A model generated the notes under the pieces. The model did not search any database, was not told the origin of the DNA, and was given only the letters and a program-made list of their open reading frames with translations. This document shows, in pieces, positions 43,868 through 52,171 of a stretch of 64,000 nt of DNA; positions within the stretch are counted from its first letter, which is position 1; every line of letters begins with the position of its first letter. Made by a program: the position numbers and the translations under genes. The DNA lies in NCBI GenBank assembly GCA_023398575.1, contig JAEWSC010000043.1, positions 61,109 through 125,108 of the forward strand. Reading direction: 5' to 3'. Origin of the DNA: Bacillota bacterium (lineage in GTDB: Bacteria > Bacillota > Clostridia > Christensenellales > Aristaeellaceae).

Positions 43868-46800
43868 ATGATGAAGTCAGGAATAAAAACCCGTATGGCA
43901 AAGCGCACAATTGCCTTGGCGCTTGCTTTTTTTTGCGCATTAAGTGCCTTCTCCTGGCCGCTGCCAAATGCGGCCGCGGCGGAGGAAATATACGGGCGGG
44001 TAAATACGGACAACGTCAAGGTGCGCAAAACCGCGTCCACCTCTGCCGACTTTTGGTTCAAGCTGCCCAAAGACTGGGTTTCCCAAATTACAGATACAAC
44101 GACCAAGGATGGTGTCACCTGGTATAAAGTAACCACCAATAGCCCTACCCAGTTAAACCGCACCTATGTTGGTTATATCCATGGCGACTTTTTTGCGCAG
44201 CTGACAGCGGAGGACCAAGCGAAGTGGCTGCAGGATGGAAAGCCCCAACCTGGTGTTGGCGTTATAGTGATCACTCCAACACCCACCGCCACCCCCGAGG
44301 GCATGACGCCTTCACCTACCCCCCAAGGCATGACACCAGCACCTGCCGACCAAAGGCCTACACCCATCCCTGATCCCTCAAATCTTGGCCGAATCAACAA
44401 GGGCGGTGTAAACTTTCGCAAAACACCCAAGGGGCAAGTCATAGGCAAGCTGGAAAACGGAACCGTTGTGGAGCTTTTGGAGATTCCGCAATATCTGACC
44501 GAGGATTACTGGTTTAAAATCAAGCATAATGGAGATACAGGTTATGTTCAGGGGCAATTGATTACCATCTACACCAAAGCCGAAGCGGCGAACTATGCCG
44601 GGCAGGCTACTGCCACACCGGCCCCTGTCGTCACCGCTCCGCCTGACTCGATATACGGATATGTCAAGCTTCAAGATGACGGCATCAACCTGCGTGAAAC
44701 GCCTGGCGGCAAGGTTCTGGCCCGAATCGACGGCATGCCGGTCATGGCTTACCTGAAGACCCCCGTGCAGTCCCGTAGCATTACCTGGTATTATGTAAAG
44801 CTCAATAACATTGGCGGCTATGTACACGGCGGCTATGTAAAGCTGACAGACGCTGCGGGCAACACAGTACCGCCGGCAGTAACCCCGACGCCAGGGCCAA
44901 CACAAACGGCAGGGTCTACCCAGACTCCAGCATCGGATACGGTGTACGGATATATCAAGCTGCTTGACGAGGGCATCAACGTCCGGGCAACAGCCGGCGG
45001 CAAGGTGCTGGGCCGTATTGACGGCCAACCGGTGATCGCCTATTTAAAAGAACCGGTCACAAAAAGCGGCATCCTATGGTACTACATCAAATACAACGGC
45101 CTGAGCGGCTATGTGCACGGCTTGTTTGTCAAGCGCACTGATGCGCAGGGCAGCACCCTTGCGCCGGATGCTACGGCAACGCCCTCCCCCACCGCCACCA
45201 CGGGTGGCAGCACAGACTCTGCCTACGGCTATGTCGTATTGACCACCGACAAAGTGAACCTGCGCAAAACGCCTAACGGCACTACCCTGGGCCAGGTATC
45301 CCTGGGGCAGATACTGCCGCTGACCGCCGCGGAGGGAACCTCCGGCGCGTACACTTGGTATCCTGTGCAAACTACGTCCGGTCTGAAAGGATATATCCGC
45401 GGCGACATGGCGTCAAAGTGTGACAAAAACGGCGCCACCTATACACCAACGCCTGCACCTACTGGCGCGCCAGGTGATGTGAAAGGCTATGTCATCGTTT
45501 CCAAGGGGCCAGCCAACCTGCGCAAAAGCATCGGCGGCGGAACCATTGCAACCGTTAACAAAAATGTTGTCTGCGCGTTGATTTCCGCCCCCGTTCAAAG
45601 CGGCTCCTACACTTGGTATCCGGTAGAAACCGGCGGCACAAAAGGCTTTTTGCGCAGCGATGTAGCCTATCAGCTGGCTGATTTCCAGGTGGAGGCATAC
45701 CTGCGCGGAGAAGCGGTTCCCACGCCTACGCCTACCCCCTCCCCCACGCCTGGCCCCAGCAAATACCTGATTACCACCCTTGACAAGGTACATCTTCGCA
45801 CATCCGCCTCCAAGGATGCAAACGCGCCTTACAACGTCGATCTGGGCACGGTAATGCCCTTTACCGCTACTACAACTTCCGGTGGCGCCCAGTGGTACAA
45901 GATCACGTATCAAAACACCGCGCTTTGGATTCTGGGAAGCTGTGTAAAGGTGATGAACACTGCAGAATACGCTGCCTGGCTGGCTGGCCAACCGACAGCA
46001 TCACCTACACCATCGCCTACCCCCACACCAAAACCCGAGGACTTAAGCGATATGGCAGAAACCAATACCACCAATGTTTTGGTTCGCGCCACCGGCTCCT
46101 CCAGCGGCAAGCAGGTCACCAAGATTTACGAAAAAGGCGTCATCTTTACCCTGACAGGCGGCAAGAATGACAGCGATGGTTATACCTGGTATTCGGTAAA
46201 GCTTACCTCCGGAACAACCGGCTATATTCGTGGAGACCTGATGCGCATCTATACCAAGGATGAGAAGAAGGCATACGAGGACGCCCAGAATCCCGGCAGC
46301 GGTAGCGGTAAGCCCGAAGCCACCTATCAGACGCTGCGCAAGGGTTCCACAGGCGATGCCGTAAAGGCACTGCAAACCAAGCTGAAGGAAAAGGGATTCT
46401 ATAGCGGGACCATCAGCGGCACCTATGGTTCGGATACGGTTGACGCCGTAACAGCCTTCCAGAAAGCAAATAGCCTGACGGCTGACGGCATCGCCGGGCC
46501 CAGCACCCAGCACGCGTTATTTGGCACTGTACCTGTGGGCACCAATGATTCCGAACTTACCAATACAATTTATCCAGTGGAGAAGATCGACTGGTATACC
46601 GGCGGCATCAATGCTCTCTTTGCAAGAGGTATGAATGTAAAGGTCACCGACGTAAAGAGCGGTATCACCTTCTGGGTGCACCGCTGGGCCGGTGGTTCCC
46701 ATGCCGACGTAGAGCCCCTGACCGCGGCAGATACCAGGCGCATGTGCAAGATTTATGGTGTGAGCTCACCCTCTGACATTACCTACGTGCGGCGTCCTTT

Positions 46801-47011
46801 GTGGGTCACCATTGGTACACGAACTTTCTGTGCTTCCATGTATGGTGTACCGCACAACTACCCGGAAGGCGATACTATTGCCAACAATGATTTCAAGGGT
46901 CAGTTCTGTATCCATTTTACAAACAGCAAGACGCATACAGGAAACCGTACGGATCCAGATCACCAGGCCGCCATCCAGTATGCCTATGATAAGGCGCCAC
47001 AAAGGAAATAA
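43868..47011 (+). CDS. Large exported protein with eight SH3 repeats, a peptidoglycan-binding domain and an uncharacterised C-terminal domain
   Basis: 1047 residues. Signal peptide (TIALALAFFCALSAFS, cut after AAA near residue 38). Eight bacterial SH3 modules follow from about residue 40 to 800, each with a VNLR/INLR-type strand and a GY[VI]xG-type ending, joined by Thr-Pro linkers such as TPTPTATPEG. About 815-885 is a PG_binding_1 domain (LRKGSTGDAVKALQTKLKEK, TADGIAGPSTQHALFG). The last 150 residues contain WVHRWAGGSHADVEPL and GQFCIHFTNSKTHTGN, a conserved-looking His/Cys domain whose function I cannot assign. Likely wall-bound hydrolase or adhesin. Confidence 0.9.
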   Translation: MMKSGIKTRMAKRTIALALAFFCALSAFSWPLPNAAAAEEIYGRVNTDNVKVRKTASTSADFWFKLPKDWVSQITDTTTKDGVTWYKVTTNSPTQLNRTYVGYIHGDFFAQLTAEDQAKWLQDGKPQPGVGVIVITPTPTATPEGMTPSPTPQGMTPAPADQRPTPIPDPSNLGRINKGGVNFRKTPKGQVIGKLENGTVVELLEIPQYLTEDYWFKIKHNGDTGYVQGQLITIYTKAEAANYAGQATATPAPVVTAPPDSIYGYVKLQDDGINLRETPGGKVLARIDGMPVMAYLKTPVQSRSITWYYVKLNNIGGYVHGGYVKLTDAAGNTVPPAVTPTPGPTQTAGSTQTPASDTVYGYIKLLDEGINVRATAGGKVLGRIDGQPVIAYLKEPVTKSGILWYYIKYNGLSGYVHGLFVKRTDAQGSTLAPDATATPSPTATTGGSTDSAYGYVVLTTDKVNLRKTPNGTTLGQVSLGQILPLTAAEGTSGAYTWYPVQTTSGLKGYIRGDMASKCDKNGATYTPTPAPTGAPGDVKGYVIVSKGPANLRKSIGGGTIATVNKNVVCALISAPVQSGSYTWYPVETGGTKGFLRSDVAYQLADFQVEAYLRGEAVPTPTPTPSPTPGPSKYLITTLDKVHLRTSASKDANAPYNVDLGTVMPFTATTTSGGAQWYKITYQNTALWILGSCVKVMNTAEYAAWLAGQPTASPTPSPTPTPKPEDLSDMAETNTTNVLVRATGSSSGKQVTKIYEKGVIFTLTGGKNDSDGYTWYSVKLTSGTTGYIRGDLMRIYTKDEKKAYEDAQNPGSGSGKPEATYQTLRKGSTGDAVKALQTKLKEKGFYSGTISGTYGSDTVDAVTAFQKANSLTADGIAGPSTQHALFGTVPVGTNDSELTNTIYPVEKIDWYTGGINALFARGMNVKVTDVKSGITFWVHRWAGGSHADVEPLTAADTRRMCKIYGVSSPSDITYVRRPLWVTIGTRTFCASMYGVPHNYPEGDTIANNDFKGQFCIHFTNSKTHTGNRTDPDHQAAIQYAYDKAPQRK

Positions 47012-47060
47012 AACAGCAGCGCGGCAGGCTTTCTTACAAAAGAACGCCTGCCGCTGTTTT
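47012..47060. terminator. Terminator after the SH3-repeat gene
   Basis: Long stem built on CGGCAGGC/GCCTGCCG, extended by AACAGC/GCTGTT, with TTTTCG following on the plus strand. It converges with spo0A. Confidence 0.8.
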
Positions 47061-47097
47061 CGTTTGCAAAATGGTAAGATATTCAAAAACATGTGGC

Positions 47098-47877
47098 TTA
47101 ACTCTGTTTTTCAACATGCGCCATGCTCATCTGCTGATGATGTCCATACCCAAGCCGCAGATGCTGCGCTGACATAGCCAAAAACTCCCGGTTGGTTGGC
47201 TTCCCCCGGTCCGGATCGATGGAAAGGCCAAAAAGCCTTTCCAATGCGGTCATATCACCACGGCTCCATGTGGCCTCAATGGCATGCCGGATGCACCGCT
47301 CCAAAGCCTGGGGAGTTGTTTTGTACTGCCTGGCGGCCCACGGATAAAGCTTAGTAGTCAAAGCGTCAATCAGCCAAGGAGAAGGGATGGCAAGATCCAA
47401 AAGATAACTAAGATACATCCTCCCTTTGAGCTTTTCAGGCATGCCAAGCGCATCAAAATGCGCTTGTATCAATTGTAGCCGTAACCCGCGGCCAAGGGCG
47501 GCCAGCGCACCTTGCGGCACATCCTGAACTAGGTCTGCCGCCCTTTGCAAAGCAGTAATATCAGACGCGGCAGGCAGGTTTAAATCGGTCAACGTATCTA
47601 TCGATGAAAGCTCACCACACGCTGATACGGTTAATAATATGACTTTTGGCGGGCAGGAAAGCCCGGCACTTTTCAACGCCTGCAGTACGGCTTGTCCATC
47701 CAAAACCGGCAATATTTGATCCAGGTATAAAACATCAGGAGAAAGAACCAATATTTGCGCAAGGGCCGCCTTGCCGTCACCTGTTAAGAAAACAGAGCAG
47801 TCACTGCGCTCGCTTTCCAGCAAAAGCTTCAACCGCTCCCTTTTCTCTCCATCCCGCATCGCCAGCAGTACGCGCAT
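47098..47877 (-). CDS. spo0A: Sporulation master regulator Spo0A, divergent receiver
   Basis: 259 residues. The C-terminal Spo0A effector domain is clear: YPWAARQYKTTPQALERCIRHA and GKPTNREFLAMSAQHLRL. The receiver keeps phosphoacceptor Asp53 (YLDQILPVLDG), but the usual paired acidic residues after the first strand are replaced (LLAMRDGEK), so phosphorylation chemistry may be weak or changed. Gene order spoIVB-spo0A is the classical one. The ATG at 47877 follows AAAGGGG, which lies inside a hairpin (47887-47917). Confidence 0.9.
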   Translation of the reverse strand: MRVLLAMRDGEKRERLKLLLESERSDCSVFLTGDGKAALAQILVLSPDVLYLDQILPVLDGQAVLQALKSAGLSCPPKVILLTVSACGELSSIDTLTDLNLPAASDITALQRAADLVQDVPQGALAALGRGLRLQLIQAHFDALGMPEKLKGRMYLSYLLDLAIPSPWLIDALTTKLYPWAARQYKTTPQALERCIRHAIEATWSRGDMTALERLFGLSIDPDRGKPTNREFLAMSAQHLRLGYGHHQQMSMAHVEKQS

Positions 47878-47880
47878 AGA

Positions 47881-47917
47881 AAAACCCCTTTCCGGGACAT
47901 GGTTTTCGCCGGAAAGG
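47881..47917 (-). terminator. Hairpin at the spo0A ribosome site / spoIVB terminator
   Basis: Nine-base-pair perfect stem CCTTTCCGG/CCGGAAAGG with a 13-base loop, followed on the minus strand by GGGTTTTT and, four bases later, by the spo0A ATG. It can terminate spoIVB transcripts, and in readthrough RNA it can sequester the spo0A ribosome site. Confidence 0.6.
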
Positions 47918-47957
47918 AGCCTATTTCCTGTTGCGGAAAATGACGCTGATTGTCGGA

Positions 47958-49253
47958 TTACAAACCTTCCGCCTGCTTGAGCATCCATTCAATGTACAGG
48001 CCGTAACCCTGGGTGGGATCGTTGACGTACACATGGGTTACCGCGCCAATCAAATGCCCGTTTTGAAGGATGGGGCTGCCACTCATACCCTGCACAATTC
48101 CGCCAGTCTTTTCCAGCAGCTCAGGATCCGTTACCTTGATGACCATAGACTTAGGAGAAGGAGATGATTGCCGGTTGGCCTGCACGATTTCAACCTGATA
48201 TTCTTTCATGCCGCCGCCATCCACCGAAGAAAGTATAGTGGCCGGACCCACGCGCACCGATCCCATCAAGCCGATGGGCACACCATTGGGATACAATGAA
48301 TTTTTCGGTGTATTATTCATTTTTCCATAGATGCCAAAGTTCGTGTTCTTGACAATATCACCCATGATGTTATTTTCCCGAAGAAAGGAGCCTTTCAGTT
48401 CCCCCGGCGTACCTTTTTTTCCTTTTTGCACATCTACGATATCTGCATGCATCACCTGTCCCTGCCGCACGGAGAGAGGCTGGCCGGTATCTGCATCCGT
48501 AATGGCATGGCCCAGCGCACCGTAAGCTCCGGTGGCGGGGTCATAGAAGGAGAGGGTTCCTACACCGGCCGTGCTGTCTCGCACCCAGATGCCCAAACGG
48601 TAGCCGCCGCTGGTTTGATCGCGCTTAGGTGTTACAGAAACCTGCATAGGCAGGTTATCCCGCAAAACCTGAAGCATTATGGACTTACCGTTCCCATTTG
48701 CCACCAGCTGGCTTAGATGGGTTGTGCTCTCAATCTGCTGACCTTCCAACTGCAGCAGCACATCGCCTGGCCGTATGCCTGCCAGCCGGGCGGGACTGGC
48801 ACCGGCATCGCCGCCCAGGTCACTGGTGCCAACCACAAGAACACCCTTCGTTTGCAGCGCAACGCCAACTGCCTCGCCGCCGGGTATGAGAATATGCTCC
48901 GGCTCGATGGATACCTCCACCTTTTTCAGGGGAAGAATACCTAGCAAATCCAGAGAAAGCACGGCGCTGCCTGTTTGATTACCGGCCACCTGTATGTTGC
49001 TGGCCGCCCGGCCTCCCAGAGTCTCATCGGTAGAGGAGAGAACAGAAACATCCCCCTTCTCTACACGCACGGAAAAGGGCAAGCCAAGAAACAAAAATTG
49101 TCTTTGGCCAGCGGTTACGGACAAACGGTCCGGCAGGTTCTTAAGCGCCTGTGCCTGGGGGGAAAAATAGCCGATAACAAGAAACAGGGAAAGCAGAATA
49201 CCTATGATATGCCGTGCCCGGGACTGTTTTGGCTTGAATCGGTATGTGCGCAT
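47958..49253 (-). CDS. spoIVB: SpoIVB peptidase
   Basis: 431 residues. Forespore-secreted serine peptidase that triggers pro-sigma-K processing. Order: N-terminal membrane anchor (IIGILLSLFLVIGYF), PDZ domain (ASPARLAGIRPGDVLLQLEG), S55 peptidase domain with YGALGHAITDADTG (His) and GGIVQGMSGSPILQNG (Ser). Asp is probably in the DADTG region. The ATG at 49253 has AAAGGGG upstream. A sigma-G-like promoter lies at 49285-49314. Presence of the gene argues for real sporulation ability or recent ancestry. Confidence 0.96.
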   Translation of the reverse strand: MRTYRFKPKQSRARHIIGILLSLFLVIGYFSPQAQALKNLPDRLSVTAGQRQFLFLGLPFSVRVEKGDVSVLSSTDETLGGRAASNIQVAGNQTGSAVLSLDLLGILPLKKVEVSIEPEHILIPGGEAVGVALQTKGVLVVGTSDLGGDAGASPARLAGIRPGDVLLQLEGQQIESTTHLSQLVANGNGKSIMLQVLRDNLPMQVSVTPKRDQTSGGYRLGIWVRDSTAGVGTLSFYDPATGAYGALGHAITDADTGQPLSVRQGQVMHADIVDVQKGKKGTPGELKGSFLRENNIMGDIVKNTNFGIYGKMNNTPKNSLYPNGVPIGLMGSVRVGPATILSSVDGGGMKEYQVEIVQANRQSSPSPKSMVIKVTDPELLEKTGGIVQGMSGSPILQNGHLIGAVTHVYVNDPTQGYGLYIEWMLKQAEGL

Positions 49254-49284
49254 GATGACGCCCCTTTTTTGCATTGTTCAGCCA

Positions 49285-49314
49285 TAACATGGGCCTGGCG
49301 CGGTCAAAATATGC
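49285..49314 (-). promoter_or_regulatory. Candidate sigma-G/sigma-F-type promoter of spoIVB
   Basis: Minus-strand GCATA (49314-49310), 18-base spacer, CATGTTA (49291-49285). This fits the forespore GHATR-N17/18-CATWHTA pattern with one mismatch and gives a 25-base leader. spoIVB is forespore-transcribed in Bacillus. Confidence 0.6.
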
Positions 49315-49347
49315 TGGGAAGGACAGACAACGCGTTCTTCGCATGCC

Positions 49348-49376
49348 TTTACAAAACATGTCGCTTCCTGTAAAAT
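49348..49376 (+). promoter_or_regulatory. Promoter of the ROK kinase unit
   Basis: TTTACA (49348-49353), 17-base spacer, TAAAAT (49371-49376). Confidence 0.75.
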
Positions 49377-49412
49377 GGCAGAGAAATTACAAAGATTGCG
49401 GGGATGAAAAGC

Positions 49413-50303
49413 ATGCTGCTAGGCGCTTTGGAGGCAGGCGGCACCAAAATGGTACTGGCCGTGGGAAACGGAAATGGTCAAATCGCGGATAAGATCAGTA
49501 TTCCCACTACCACGCCGGAAGACACCATGGCAGGCATCATCGATTATTTTTTGAAGCATGAAATCAAAGCATTAGGCGTTGGTTGCTTCGGCCCTCTGGA
49601 TTTAAAAGCATCTTCGCCCACGTACGGATATATCACTTCCACCCCCAAACTGAAATGGCGGAACTTTCCTCTTGTAAAAACACTTACAGACGCGCTTCAT
49701 ATACCCGTAGCGCTGGATACGGACGTGAACGGCGCAGCGCTGGCCGAAAGCACACTGGGCGCTGCCCGTGGGCTTTCCAGCTGCCTGTATGTAACGGTAG
49801 GCACGGGCATCGGCGGCGGCCTGGTGGTGGAAGGAAATCTGGTCCACGGCCTGTTACACCCGGAGTTCGGGCACATGCTGCTTCGGCCGCTGGATGGCGA
49901 TCCTACCCCTGATGGCTTCTGCCCATATCATAAGGGCTGCCTGGAAGGCCTGGCCAGCGGTCCGGCCATAGAAAAGCGCTGGGGCATTTCCGCCAAAGAA
50001 ATGGGGCCGGACCATCCCGCCTGGGCGATGGAAGCCAACTATCTTTCGCAAATGTGTGTCAACGCCATTGTATCCTTCTCGCCGGAAAAAATTATTCTGG
50101 GCGGAGGCGTCATGCAGCAGATGCATTTGTTCCCCTTAATCCGCAAAGAAGTACAGCGCTTACTGGGCGGCTATGTGCAGCACGAGGCCATCATTCAGGC
50201 GATTGATGACTATATCATCCCTCCGGGGCTTGATACACAAAGCGGCATCATCGGCGCATTCCAGTTGGCGGAAAGAGCGCTTACTCAAGGGACAAGCATA
50301 TGA
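49413..50303 (+). CDS. ROK-family fructokinase-like sugar kinase
   Basis: About 296 residues. The ATP-binding GALEAGGTKMVLAVGNG at the start is the fructokinase variant of the ROK phosphate motif. The catalytic Asp is in LDTDVNGAALAE, the ROK glycine block is VTVGTGIGGGLVVEG, and the zinc site is CPYHKGCLEG preceded by HPEFGHM. Likely phosphorylates fructose or a related hexose. I prefer the ATG at 49413, nine bases after GGGG, over the ATG at 49404. It overlaps the next gene by four bases. Confidence 0.88.
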   Translation: MLLGALEAGGTKMVLAVGNGNGQIADKISIPTTTPEDTMAGIIDYFLKHEIKALGVGCFGPLDLKASSPTYGYITSTPKLKWRNFPLVKTLTDALHIPVALDTDVNGAALAESTLGAARGLSSCLYVTVGTGIGGGLVVEGNLVHGLLHPEFGHMLLRPLDGDPTPDGFCPYHKGCLEGLASGPAIEKRWGISAKEMGPDHPAWAMEANYLSQMCVNAIVSFSPEKIILGGGVMQQMHLFPLIRKEVQRLLGGYVQHEAIIQAIDDYIIPPGLDTQSGIIGAFQLAERALTQGTSI

Positions 50304-50719
50304 ACATACTGGTGATGGACGGACAGGGCGGCGGCATCGGCAAGGCTTTGGTGGAAAGCCTTCGCCAGGCACTGCCGGAAATTGACATAACGGCTGTGGG
50401 CACCAACGTTGCCGCTACCTCTGCCATGCTGCGGAGCGGGGCCAGCAGGGCTGCCACCGGCGAGAATGCGGCGGTCTACAACATGAAAAACGCAGATGTG
50501 GTACTTGGCCCTATCGGCATTCTGGTAGGCAACGGCCTGCTAGGCGAGATAACGCCCAGAATGGCCGCAGCGCTAGGGGAGTGCGATGCACTGAAAATTC
50601 TGGTCCCCGTACACAAGTGCCATGTAGAAATTGCCGGCATGCCAGACCTGCCAGTAGGACAACTGATCGCAGCGGCGGTGGAGAAGGTGCAGCGGCTTAT
50701 GCAAACAAAGGAAGCCTGA
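50300..50719 (+). CDS. DUF3842 family protein
   Basis: 139 residues beginning MNILVMDGQGGGIGKALVE, with DVVLGPIGILVGNGLLGEIT in the middle. This matches a small Clostridia family (DUF3842) of unknown function. The opening glycine-rich loop resembles a nucleotide-binding site, and the fold looks Rossmann-like. It is coupled to the sugar kinase by an ATGA overlap; the metabolic relation is unclear. Confidence 0.82.
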   Translation: MNILVMDGQGGGIGKALVESLRQALPEIDITAVGTNVAATSAMLRSGASRAATGENAAVYNMKNADVVLGPIGILVGNGLLGEITPRMAAALGECDALKILVPVHKCHVEIAGMPDLPVGQLIAAAVEKVQRLMQTKEA

Positions 50720-50759
50720 CACATTCTCAGCAGGGGGGATATGGGAAAGAGGCGAAAGT

Positions 50760-51214
50760 ATGCAAAGCGATGCAAAAACACCGCAGGAGTATATTAATCA
50801 GCTCCCTGAGGACAGGCAGGAGATCATGATAAGGCTGCGGGCTGCGGTGCATGCGCATCTGCCGCAAGGGCTTGAGGAAACCATGCTCTATGGCATGATC
50901 TGCTATGTGATTCCTCATGGCCTGTACCCCAAGGGGTATCATGTAGACCCTAAGCTGCCGCTTACGATGCTTGGCATCGCCTCGCAAAAAAACCATATTG
51001 CCCTATACCATATGGGGCTTTACGCTTTTCCGCCGGTGTACGATTGGTTTACTGGCGCGTATGTACAGGCGACAGGTAAAAAGCCGGATATCGGCAAAAG
51101 CTGCATTCGCTTTGGGCCCACGGTAATATTCCATATGATTTGTTGGGCGAATTGTGCGGTAAAGTCAGTGTCTCAGAATATATTCGCGCATATGAACAGG
51201 CAATGGAAAAATGA
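50760..51214 (+). pseudogene. DUF1801 protein gene with a frameshift near its 3' end
   Basis: Frame 1 starts MQSDAKTPQEYINQLPEDRQ and reads as a normal DUF1801 (YdhG-like) protein up to GKSCIRF (about residue 118, near 51113). Beyond that it gives cysteine-rich nonsense up to 51260. The -1 frame from about 51115 reads NIPYDLLGELCGKVSVSEYI and ends at TGA 51212-51214, exactly the expected family C-terminus, and its stop overlaps the next ATG (ATGA). One base is missing within TTTGGGCCC at 51111-51119. This could be a real mutation, a homopolymer sequencing error or, less likely, programmed frameshifting. Confidence 0.8.
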
Positions 51215-51501
51215 ACACCGGCTTGAGGGTTCGTGTAATGGAACGGGAGTTTACCTTTGATGCAGAGCTTAAAAAGGTACCGGACATTGATGGTGCCTAT
51301 GTGGAAATCCCCTTTGATGTGAAAGCATCCTTTGGCAAAGGCCGTGTGCCGGTGCATGCTACCTTTGATGGCGAGCCATACGACGGTAGCCTGGTCCGCA
51401 TGGGCACACCCTGCCATATCATTGGCGTGCGCAAGGAGATACGTTACAAAATCGGCAAGCAGCCGGGAGATACGGTGCATGTGACAATCAGGGAAAGATA
51501 A
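51211..51501 (+). CDS. DUF1905 domain protein
   Basis: 96 residues, essentially one DUF1905 domain (small beta-barrel): MEREFTFDAELKKVPDIDGA, YVEIPFDVKASFGKGRVPVH, MGTPCHIIGVRKEIR and GDTVHVTIRER. Function unknown. Pairing with DUF1801 is common; both may bind a small ligand. The start overlaps the repaired stop of the DUF1801 gene. Confidence 0.85.
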   Translation: MNTGLRVRVMEREFTFDAELKKVPDIDGAYVEIPFDVKASFGKGRVPVHATFDGEPYDGSLVRMGTPCHIIGVRKEIRYKIGKQPGDTVHVTIRER

Positions 51502-51593
51502 AAAGATGCTTTTCTAGAACAGTAGCATTTTCATTATTCACACTCTTGATTGATGTTTTCTTATATTCTTGTATATACTCTTTATGGGGGAGC

Positions 51594-52032
51594 AACGAGG
51601 GGGAACCGCGGTTCCCCCTCGTTCAGCCCGTCAACAAAGTGGCGATGCCACTTTGTTGAGTTTTTCCCTCGCGGCACTGCACTTCGGCTGCGCCTCTGTG
51701 CGGTCGTTTGCTCGGGCAAGGAAGGAATTTCTTCGAAATTCCAACGCAAATTGCCGCACATGTCGCCAATTTGCGATCCAAACTGGGAGGGTTTCGGCCC
51801 TCCCAGCCCTCCCATAGGTTTTTTGATAGTCTGCGTTTTTAATCGTCTCGCCTGACTTGACCAGGCGGGCGGGCGCTTGCGAAGCAAGCTTTCCTTACAC
51901 CCTTCTCCGCCCGTAGGCGTAGCCTACAGGAGAATGGTGTAACTCAATGAAATGGCATAGCCATTTCATTGAAGCACAACACCTGTACAGCATAGCCGTA
52001 CAGGTGTTGCGGGTTTGGCTAGCCCGAAGGCT
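51594..52032. repeat. Palindrome array in a gene-free interval (51502-52171)
   Basis: No gene. At least ten separate palindromes: 51594-51623 (perfect 30 bases, core AACCGCGGTT), 51632-51658 (CAACAAAGTGGC-gat-mirror), 51724-51742, 51745-51775, 51783-51806 (CTGGGAGGG/CCCTCCCAG), 51849-51867, 51875-51889, 51913-51927 (GTAGGC-gta-mirror), 51945-51971 (CAATGAAATGGC-ata-mirror), 51977-52009 (CAACACCTGTAC arms) and a short one at 52021-52032. Three share a GGC-NNN-GCC core with unrelated arms. The first may also terminate DUF1905 transcripts, but the whole is more than a terminator. Confidence 0.85.
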
Positions 52033-52171
52033 TTGCCTTATTGAACGCCAGAAATGACCAGGAAACGCCGTGCGCATAAGAAATGCTTGGGGCAGGCTTG
52101 GCGGATACCCTTGCCGATGGTATACGTTGGGCCTATATTACTGCTTTCCTCAGCCATCCCGGCACCAGCTC

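Noticed and set aside
44378..45028. Minus-strand frames of up to 216 codons inside the SH3-repeat gene
   Set aside because: Produced by the repeated, GC-biased coding sequence of the opposite strand; composition is not protein-like.
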